A DNA stretch of 5,076 bases. Source: CAZFCK01 sp964517355 (GTDB taxonomy: Bacteria > Desulfobacterota > Desulfovibrionia > Desulfovibrionales > Desulfovibrionaceae). The stretch is from positions 1 through 5,076 of the forward strand of contig CAZFCK010000294.1 of assembly GCA_964517355.1 (NCBI GenBank), written 5' to 3'. The stretch's first letter is position 1. Each line of letters opens with the position of its first letter. The notes under the pieces were generated by a model. That model ran no database searches. It had not been told where the DNA came from and worked only from the letters and a program-made list of their open reading frames with translations. A program made the position numbers and the translations under genes. Positions 1 through 3,982 of the stretch are shown here, one piece after another.

Positions 1-17
1 CTTGAAACAAGGCTCTC

Positions 18-46
18 CCCTGAAACAATTTCCAATTGTTCCAGGG
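18..46. repeat. Imperfect palindrome (hairpin 1 of a pair)
   Basis: Arms 18-30 and 34-46 pair over 13 positions with a single A/C mismatch around a 3-nt loop. No T-run follows on + and no A-run precedes it, so it is not a typical intrinsic terminator. It lies five bases before a second, perfect palindrome, which suggests a two-hairpin dispersed repeat unit or the 3' region of a gene left of the window. Confidence 0.6.
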
Positions 47-51
47 AAATG

Positions 52-94
52 CATTAGAGCATCTCACGCTTTTCAAGCGTGAGATGCTCTAATG
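52..94. repeat. Perfect 20-bp palindrome (hairpin 2 of a pair)
   Basis: Arms 52-71 and 75-94 are perfectly complementary over 20 bp with a 3-nt loop (TTC). The arm begins CATTAGAGCATC. Perfect symmetry at this length is not chance. No T-run follows on + (TTTGAC only) and none on -. It therefore looks more like a REP-type extragenic palindrome than a terminator. From memory, similar AGAGCAT...ATGCTCT palindromes occur between genes in Desulfovibrio genomes, but I cannot confirm this here. Confidence 0.7.
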
Positions 95-109
95 TTTGAC
101 GAAATGAAA

Positions 110-137
110 AACGGCGCCCGAAAAAACGAGCGCCGTT
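110..137 (-). terminator. Intrinsic terminator for the minus strand
   Basis: Read on the minus strand, AACGGCGC pairs with GCGCCGTT, and a two-base GC extension beyond one mismatch closes a T6 loop. A T-rich tract (TTTTTCATTT) follows directly, which is the expected polarity. It lies about 80 nt after the stop of the small minus-strand ORF at 217-312 and is the natural end of that transcript. On the plus strand no T-run follows, so it should act in one direction. Confidence 0.75.
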
Positions 138-214
138 GCATGCAGTATGTAACATAACAGTTGATTACGTGTTAACTAGTTGACATCCCTCGCGAATGAC
201 TATGCATTCCCGGT

Positions 215-255
215 CGCTATTTCGAGTTGAATTTTGAAATTTTCTCGAAATAGCG
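215..255. repeat. 12-bp inverted repeat over the 3' end of the small ORF
   Basis: CGCTATTTCGAG at 215-226 is perfectly complementary to CTCGAAATAGCG at 244-255, with a 17-nt A+T-rich loop. It spans codons 20-31 and the stop of the small minus-strand ORF. No T-run follows on either strand, so it is not a plain terminator. It could stabilise the mRNA 3' end, affect termination of translation, or bind a protein. Confidence 0.6.
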
Positions 256-312
256 AAAAAGAAACACACAACCTACAAGGATGACGCCGGTCAAAACGTA
301 GGACAGTGCCAT
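217..312 (-). CDS. Small single-span membrane protein, 31 aa, unknown function
   Basis: The ATG at 312 runs 31 codons to TAG at 217-219. A Shine-Dalgarno GGAGA sits five bases upstream. The peptide starts MALSYVLTGVILVG; residues 3-19 are almost wholly hydrophobic, and residues 20-31 carry an Arg, four Lys and one Glu (RYFEKISKFNSK). This fits one transmembrane helix, with the C-terminus cytoplasmic by the positive-inside rule. A candidate promoter (412-439) and an intrinsic terminator (110-137) frame it as a one-gene unit. Size and shape resemble small subunits or regulators of membrane complexes, such as KdpF- or CydX-type peptides, but no partner gene is in the window and I see no diagnostic motif. 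The main doubt is whether so short a frame is translated. Promoter, RBS, hydrophobic pattern and terminator together make it more likely than not. Confidence 0.62.
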   Translation of the reverse strand: MALSYVLTGVILVGCVFLFRYFEKISKFNSK

Positions 313-317
313 ATCTG

Positions 318-322
318 TCTCC
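318..322 (-). promoter_or_regulatory. Shine-Dalgarno of the 31-aa ORF
   Basis: GGAGA on the minus strand, five bases before the ATG at 312. It fixes the start of the small membrane-protein ORF and is one of the main reasons to believe it is translated. Confidence 0.6.
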
Positions 323-411
323 ACTGTAAGAAATTACGAATTACATTGAGCGTTGCTGTAAAACAGCTTTTTTGCGCCCACAAATGCCCACCCAATAATG
401 AAGATTGACGC

Positions 412-439
412 ATTTAATCCCTGCTTTTTAAAAAGTCAA
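412..439 (-). promoter_or_regulatory. Candidate sigma-70 promoter for the small ORF
   Basis: On the minus strand, TTGACT (434-439; five of six to consensus) is followed after 16 bp by TTAAAT (412-417; four of six). Transcription would start near 405, giving a leader of roughly 90 nt before the ATG at 312. The spacer contains a short A/T palindrome (CTTTTTAAAAAG). The match is reasonable, but the region is A+T-rich, so chance matches are possible. Confidence 0.4.
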
Positions 440-608
440 CAGCTTTTCACCTTCTTTTTTATAAAAAAATACAGACATGGAGCACATGCGTTGCATCAAT
501 AATGTATTTTGTGGACATGTTGCATCTTGTCTAAAAAAGTACACCAGTTCTTTCAAAAATGTAAAACGTTATACTTCCCTACCTGCCTCGAAAAACTTCA
601 CGGAATGA

Positions 609-642
609 CGCCGACAATCCCAGCGAGGTGCTTTGTGCGGCG
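609..642 (+). other. Leader-region hairpin
   Basis: CGCCGACAA (609-617) pairs with TTGTGCGGCG (633-642) over 9 bp with one bulged G at 637 and a 15-nt loop. No T-run follows, so it is not a terminator. If a transcript began upstream, for example near the TATACT at 572, it would lie in the leader of the hydrolase gene. No known riboswitch is recognised. Confidence 0.35.
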
Positions 643-669
643 AATTTGTCAGAATAATTATGATATTAA

Positions 670-698
670 TTGATATCTGATTGATAATGGCTTATTTT
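670..698 (+). promoter_or_regulatory. Candidate promoter of the hydrolase gene
   Basis: TTGATA (670-675; five of six) is followed after exactly 17 bp by TATTTT (693-698; four of six). Transcription would start near 705, giving a leader of about 80 nt before 786. The -35 overlaps the first copy of a direct repeat ATTGATA...ATTGATA (669-675, 680-686) with an 11-bp period, a plausible place for a regulator. Confidence 0.4.
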
Positions 699-785
699 GC
701 CACCACGTTATTATATGAGCGATAGCGCCATCTTGACCTGTTCAACTTCCGTTAAAACACAGTTCAAATCCTCGGGAACAAGATA

Positions 786-1712
786 ATGACATTTGAGCGG
801 ATGAAATTGAAAAGCATCACTCTACGTTTGGTTTTGAAATGTACATTCATATTATACTTTTTTTTATTGACATCAGTCGTTTACTCGGCCCATGCGGAGG
901 ATGTCGTCTCCATTGCGGCCTCACCTGTCGCAACGTTGCAAGTTGATGATGTCGAAATCGGCTATCGTATCTTCGGCAATGGTGATCCATTGCTGTTGAT
1001 AACAGGGTACGGGATTACCATGGAAGGATGGGATTCCTTGCTCATCTCTTCCTTGGCGGAAAAGTACAAAGTCATTATTTTCGACAACAGAGGCATGGGG
1101 TATTCCTCTGCATCTCAACAAGAGTTCACCCTGTCGCTTTTTGCCGGCGACGCTGCCTCGGTGCTTAAGGCTCTGAATATTTCCAACGCTCACGTTATGG
1201 GATGGTCCATGGGGGCGCTCGTCGCCCTCGAAATGGCGCGTTCCAACCCTGAAGCAGTGAGGAAACTTATCCTTTACGCCCCATGCGTGGATAAAAGGCA
1301 CCTCCTGGACGTTGTGCAACGCATGACCGCCATGACCGGCCAGGAACTTGCGCAGAATCTTTTTCCCCAGGCATGGGTCCAACAGCACCCGGATATTTTT
1401 TCACGGTTGCCCCAGCAGACAGTGCCGCCCACGGCCGATATCGTGTCACGCCAGCGGCAGGCCATGGCTCAATGGGCCGGCCCGGGCGACATGCTGCAGA
1501 AGTTGAGAGTTCCGACGCTTCTTGTTGTGGGGCAGGATGACTGGGTGACGCCCCCGCAATGCAGCATTGACATCGCCGCCCAGGTGCCGGGGGCATGGCT
1601 GGCGCGTTTTAATGGGGCGGGCCACTGGCTGATGTACCAGGCTCCCAAAGAACTGGCGGGAGTGGTGCGCAATTTTCTAGAAACCGAAGAAAATCTGCTG
1701 CACAAGCAGTAG
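786..1712 (+). CDS. Exported alpha/beta-fold hydrolase
   Basis: A 308-aa protein of the alpha/beta hydrolase (abhydrolase_1) superfamily, whose members cleave esters, lactones, amides or similar bonds. Residues 1-37 form a signal peptide: basic start, hydrophobic core about 20-34, likely cleavage after AHA at 35-37. The mature part shows the usual order: oxyanion region TGYG (73-76), FDNRGMGYSS (99-108), nucleophile elbow GWSMG with Ser141, acid in VVGQDDWVTP (Asp252, or Asp251), and GAGH with His280. The triad is complete and the length is normal for the fold plus a signal. The lid region (about 168-235) gives no substrate clue, so no specific enzyme name is warranted. A weak GGGA lies eight bases before the ATG at 786; Met6 (801) is an alternative start that would also keep the signal core. 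The early codons are A+T-rich compared with the rest. A secreted protease gene follows in the same direction. Confidence 0.9.
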   Translation: MTFERMKLKSITLRLVLKCTFILYFFLLTSVVYSAHAEDVVSIAASPVATLQVDDVEIGYRIFGNGDPLLLITGYGITMEGWDSLLISSLAEKYKVIIFDNRGMGYSSASQQEFTLSLFAGDAASVLKALNISNAHVMGWSMGALVALEMARSNPEAVRKLILYAPCVDKRHLLDVVQRMTAMTGQELAQNLFPQAWVQQHPDIFSRLPQQTVPPTADIVSRQRQAMAQWAGPGDMLQKLRVPTLLVVGQDDWVTPPQCSIDIAAQVPGAWLARFNGAGHWLMYQAPKELAGVVRNFLETEENLLHKQ

Positions 1713-1794
1713 AGTACAATAGTGTATGCGTTGCTTGGCAAGGATGTCCGAACAGATGGAGTTCTTTTCTCCGGTAAGGCATAACTCTCTGTTG

Positions 1795-1823
1795 GAGACA
1801 CCCTTTTATGGTCCCCCTATTAT
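1795..1823 (+). promoter_or_regulatory. Possible promoter of the protease gene
   Basis: GAGACA (1795-1800; four of six) and TATTAT (1818-1823; five of six) are 17 bp apart. Transcription would start near 1830, just before the Shine-Dalgarno at 1838. The ATG at 1808 would then lie upstream of the transcript, which agrees with the start at 1853. There is no terminator between the hydrolase and this site, so read-through from the hydrolase is also possible. Confidence 0.35.
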
Positions 1824-1837
1824 TTTCCGAGTGTAAA

Positions 1838-1845
1838 AAGGAGAT
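1838..1845 (+). promoter_or_regulatory. Shine-Dalgarno fixing the protease start
   Basis: AAGGAGAT lies with its GGAG nine bases before the ATG at 1853. The in-frame ATG at 1808 has no purine-rich site upstream (ACACCCTTTT precedes it) and would add 15 polar residues before the signal peptide. The start is therefore 1853. Confidence 0.8.
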
Positions 1846-1852
1846 AGACAGC

Positions 1853-3436
1853 ATGAACGTTCCACCTTGTGTTTCCACTTGCCGTATGCTCGGGAGCATT
1901 GTCGTGTTGCTGAGTTGTATCATTCTTTTTTCCCCAATCGTGAGCAGCGCCGCGAGCTTACTTGACGCTGCCGCATTGGAGCAACACCTTGCCCAAACCG
2001 GTAGTGCGCGTGTCATCGCGTCATTCGAAGTTACCGGCTACGATGCCTTGCTTTCGGATTCTCTTTCCCAGGAGCAAGCCCGCCCCGGTTTTTCGGCCAA
2101 TAACGCCGGACCGTTGGATCAAAACCTTGCCGCTGCCATCAGCAACACCGCTGTCAGTGTGGCGAATCAGGTTTCCCTTGGAAGCGTGCAACTGGTGCGG
2201 TCTTTTTCTATAATTCCGGCGGCGGTGTACACGGTGGATCTCGCCGGTCTTCAGGGCCTGGCGTCTGTGCCTCAGGTGCAGACCATACAACTCGATAAGG
2301 CGCGTGCTCTCCCTACTCCTGTGAATCCGCAACCTGCCGCGCCCCAACTGCAACAATCCACGAAAGTCATCGGCGCCGATGCGCTGTGGGCCAAAGGCAT
2401 TACTGGCGAAGGCTGGTATATCGCCGTGTTGGATTCCGGCATTCGCCCAACGCATGAGTTTTTTACCGGAAAAGACATTGTTGAAGCGTGCTTTACCACG
2501 AAGGATCCAGCGGAAAACCCCAATGCGAGTCTTTGCCCCAATGGAAAAGACTATATGTTCGGACCGGGGGCGGCCCGCCATTATTACAACCTCGAAGGAG
2601 TTGTCTCCGGTTGGGACCACGGCACCCATGTCGCAGGCATTGCCGCCGGGCATCTGCCCAGCGGTACCTTGAACGGCGTGGCGCCCGACGCAAACATCAT
2701 TGCCATTCAGGTTTTTTCGGATGGATTTCTTCCTGACCAGTGCGACGAGGGACTTCCGACCTGCTCAGAGGCTTTTGACAGCGACCAGATGTTCGCTCTG
2801 GAATACGTTTACCTGTTGCGCACGACATATCCCATCGCCGCTGTCAACTTGAGTTTGGGAGGTGGAGACAACAGCACGTGGTGCGACGACGCAGAACCGC
2901 TGTACACTAAGCTCGCCAATGTGTTGCTTGCGGTGGGCATTCCCGTGGCTGCAGCCGCGGGCAATGGTTCCCGCTGCGGCTTTGTCGATCATCCGGCCTG
3001 TATAAGATCCGTCGTCGCCGTAAGCGCTACGGATAATTACGACGTTATCGCGGATTTCAGCGATTACGCGGAGGGGTTGACAACCCTTTTTGCGCCCGGG
3101 GTGCAGATCGTATCAGCAACAGCCGATACCGACACCAGCTTTGAGGCCTGGGACGGTACTTCCATGGCCACGCCTCATGTGGCCGGCGCTCTGGCCCTGC
3201 AGCGGCAGGTGGAATCCTTCGCGGCGGCGGAAAGTCTGGTGCAAGCGCTTGAAGACAGCGCGCAACCTGTGACATTTGACCGTTGCATCGCCCCCGAAGA
3301 TGCAGACCTGCGCATTCAAGTGGACGAAGCAGTGAATACTGGCGCGGGCGTGCCTCTGCTTCCGGCGTGGGGCTTGGCGCTCAATGTTCTTCTTCTGGGG
3401 CTCGCCGGTGTTTTTCTGCGGAGAAAGCGTTCTTAA
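1853..3436 (+). CDS. Secreted subtilisin-family (S8) serine protease with IPTL-CTERM-like tail
   Basis: A 527-aa preproprotein from the 1853 start. Residues 1-34 are a signal peptide, with cleavage near SSA-AS. Residues about 52-148 resemble an I9-type inhibitory propeptide (ARVIASFEV, then PAAVYTVDL, then VPQVQTIQLDK), with a low-complexity insert around 68-110. The S8 domain spans about 170-470: Asp194 in IAVLDSG, His256 in DHGTHVAG, oxyanion Asn371 in AAAGNG, Ser437 in GTSMATPHVAG. All catalytic residues are present, so it should be active. The presumed mature chain has eight cysteines (213, 228, 297, 304, 344, 375, 383, 478), consistent with disulfides outside the cytoplasm. The C-terminus (500-527) has VPLLPAWG, a hydrophobic helix, then RRKRS: the layout of IPTL-CTERM sorting signals, known to pair with exosortase XrtH. 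This implies export, processing and perhaps surface retention. The motif deviates from IPTLSxWG at two positions. Substrate is unknown. Followed by a large stem structure. Confidence 0.93.
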   Translation: MNVPPCVSTCRMLGSIVVLLSCIILFSPIVSSAASLLDAAALEQHLAQTGSARVIASFEVTGYDALLSDSLSQEQARPGFSANNAGPLDQNLAAAISNTAVSVANQVSLGSVQLVRSFSIIPAAVYTVDLAGLQGLASVPQVQTIQLDKARALPTPVNPQPAAPQLQQSTKVIGADALWAKGITGEGWYIAVLDSGIRPTHEFFTGKDIVEACFTTKDPAENPNASLCPNGKDYMFGPGAARHYYNLEGVVSGWDHGTHVAGIAAGHLPSGTLNGVAPDANIIAIQVFSDGFLPDQCDEGLPTCSEAFDSDQMFALEYVYLLRTTYPIAAVNLSLGGGDNSTWCDDAEPLYTKLANVLLAVGIPVAAAAGNGSRCGFVDHPACIRSVVAVSATDNYDVIADFSDYAEGLTTLFAPGVQIVSATADTDTSFEAWDGTSMATPHVAGALALQRQVESFAAAESLVQALEDSAQPVTFDRCIAPEDADLRIQVDEAVNTGAGVPLLPAWGLALNVLLLGLAGVFLRRKRS

Positions 3437-3449
3437 CTGGGGTCGTGGC

Positions 3450-3467
3450 CGGTAAAGAGATTTGCCG
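3450..3467 (+). other. Small hairpin in the protease 3' region
   Basis: CGGTAAA and TTTGCCG pair over 7 bp (one U-G) around a GAGA tetraloop of GNRA type, 14 bases after the protease stop. No T-run follows. It may protect the mRNA 3' end or be incidental. Confidence 0.35.
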
Positions 3468-3489
3468 TAGGATGGAGAAGCACATTATT

Positions 3490-3586
3490 CCCGAGGGAAA
3501 GACCTCCAGCCTTGCTGCCGCCATTCTGTATTGCGCACAACGGCGGCGCTTACCAGCTCGCGGCTGAACGAGGTTTTTCCCTCGGG
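3490..3586 (+). terminator. 97-nt nested stem structure, probable protease terminator or structured RNA
   Basis: Outer arms 3490-3506 and 3570-3586 pair over 17 bp with one G-U. Inside, CAGCC (3507-3511) pairs with GGCTG (3562-3566), and GCCGCC (3517-3522) pairs with GGCGGC (3542-3547). A T-rich tract (TATTCTTTT, from 3587) follows on the plus strand, giving terminator polarity for the protease, whose stop is 53 nt before the structure. The structure is much larger than a normal intrinsic terminator, so it may instead be a processed 3' RNA, a small non-coding RNA or a miniature palindromic element. The minus strand has no T-run after it. Confidence 0.5.
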
Positions 3587-3719
3587 TATTCTTTTCGAAC
3601 CTGTCTGAGGATGAATGATCTCTTCAGGCCGGGCTTAGAATGAATGTTCATGTATTTGTTGTAACATCATTATATGTTTTGAAAAATGATCTTTTTTTAC
3701 AAAAATCTGGAAATAGTTG

Positions 3720-3748
3720 TTGACACAACGCCGTCACATAACTATACA
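3720..3748 (+). promoter_or_regulatory. Promoter of tRNA-Lys
   Basis: A perfect -35 TTGACA (3720-3725), a 17-bp spacer and a -10 TATACA (3743-3748; four of six). Transcription should start near 3755, about 25 nt before the tRNA. A-rich sequence upstream may act as an UP element, as expected for stable RNA genes. Confidence 0.75.
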
Positions 3749-3755
3749 TTCTTTT

Positions 3756-3772
3756 CGCCGCATGAAGCGGCG
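3756..3772 (+). other. Hairpin in the tRNA 5' leader
   Basis: CGCCGC (3756-3761) and GCGGCG (3767-3772) pair perfectly around ATGAA, eight bases before the tRNA. Located right at the predicted transcript start, it would form the 5' end of the precursor and be removed by RNase P. Confidence 0.5.
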
Positions 3773-3780
3773 CCAATTGT

Positions 3781-3856
3781 GGGCCATTAGCTCAATTGGT
3801 AGAGCAGCGGACTCTTAATCCGTTGGTTAAAAGTTCGAGTCTTTTATGGCCCACCA
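3781..3856 (+). tRNA. tRNA-Lys(CTT)
   Basis: A complete 76-nt cloverleaf. The acceptor GGGCCAT pairs with ATGGCCC (7 bp), discriminator A at 3853, and CCA encoded at 3854-3856. The D arm has the sequence AGCTCAATTGGTAGAGC. The anticodon stem GCGGA/TCCGT holds the loop CTCTTAA, giving anticodon CTT, which reads AAG lysine codons. The T arm is AAAAG, loop TTCGAGT, CTTTT. Four of the five T-stem pairs are A-U, weaker than usual but fully paired, so the tRNA should be functional. It has its own promoter and terminator. tRNA 3' ends are common integration targets, and the DNA after this one looks foreign. Confidence 0.97.
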
Positions 3857-3865
3857 GGAATTACA

Positions 3866-3899
3866 AGCCCTTACGGTCAATAGCCGTGAGGGCTTTTTT
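3866..3899 (+). terminator. Intrinsic terminator of tRNA-Lys
   Basis: AGCCCTTACGG (3866-3876) pairs with CCGTGAGGGCT (3884-3894) over 11 bp with one U-G. The loop is 7 nt and six Ts follow (3894-3899). It starts 10 bases after the tRNA CCA and ends the tRNA transcript. Confidence 0.92.
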
Positions 3900-3901
3900 C
3901 G

Positions 3902-3935
3902 TGGGGGATAATTCTCTCCCCCATCTCTCCCCCAT
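3902..3935. repeat. Tandem 11-bp repeat with inverted partner, possible recombinase arm sites
   Basis: CTCTCCCCCAT occurs twice head to tail (3914-3924, 3925-3935). TGGGGGA (3902-3908) is the inverse of TCCCCCA (3917-3923). The cluster begins two bases after the T-tract of the tRNA terminator. Short repeats close to a tRNA 3' end are typical of arm-type binding sites of tyrosine integrases. No integrase gene is seen within the window, so this reading is inference. Confidence 0.4.
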
Positions 3936-3982
3936 GTTATGGGAACAAGCGGGAAAGTGTGGGCGCTCCCGCCTCCACGATC

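Larger units (their letters stand above)
313..785. other. A+T-rich intergenic region between divergent genes
   Basis: No convincing ORF in either strand. It separates the minus-strand small ORF from the plus-strand hydrolase and holds candidate promoters for each. Other structure: a near-repeat ACATG..TTGCATC at 484-497 and 515-526, a hairpin at 609-642, a 7-bp direct repeat at 669-686, and two GTTCAA copies at 740 and 762 (22 bp apart). Most of the remainder shows nothing recognisable. Confidence 0.6.
3437..3780. other. Intergenic region between protease and tRNA
   Basis: No supported gene. It contains two stem structures (3450-3467, 3490-3586), then an A+T-rich stretch (about 3640-3719). 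In that stretch a weak hairpin, ATCATT (3666-3671) with AATGAT (3685-3690), is followed by CTTTTTTT and could be a secondary terminator. The A-rich bases at 3700-3718, just upstream of the tRNA -35, could serve as an UP element. Bases 3600-3640 show nothing recognisable. Confidence 0.5.

Noticed and set aside
355..373. GCTGT-AAA-ACAGC hairpin followed by six Ts, as a plus-strand terminator
   Set aside because: The stem is only 5 bp and no plus-strand gene lies upstream in the window. It falls within the predicted leader of the minus-strand small ORF.
405..433. Plus-strand promoter TTGACG with TAAAAA after 18 bp
   Set aside because: The -10 matches poorly and lies in an A/T run; no gene follows for about 350 nt. 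It overlaps a better minus-strand candidate.
733..745. TTGACCTGTTCAA as an FNR/CRP-type operator
   Set aside because: The half-sites TTGA/TCAA have the wrong spacing and lack the consensus bases of FNR (TTGAT-N4-ATCAA) or CRP (TGTGA-N6-TCACA); probably chance.
1..785. CRISPR array or other regularly spaced repeats
   Set aside because: The palindromes are not repeated at regular intervals and there are no spacer-like units anywhere in the window.
1910..1918. Lipobox (LLSC, Cys22) making the protease a lipoprotein
   Set aside because: The hydrophobic core continues well past the cysteine to about residue 30, and a standard cleavage site follows at SSA-AS. Leu at position -2 is unusual for a lipobox.
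2021..2653. Minus-strand ORF of 210 codons
   Set aside because: It is antisense to the propeptide and N-terminal catalytic part of the protease, whose motifs are unmistakable. The translation is Arg/Gly-rich without any domain and there is no Shine-Dalgarno; it is a shadow frame.
3283..3567. Plus-strand ORF of 94 codons overlapping the protease end
   Set aside because: Most of it is an alternative frame of the protease C-terminus and the rest runs into the stem structure at 3490-3586. No Shine-Dalgarno and an Arg/Pro/Ala-rich composition typical of shadow frames.
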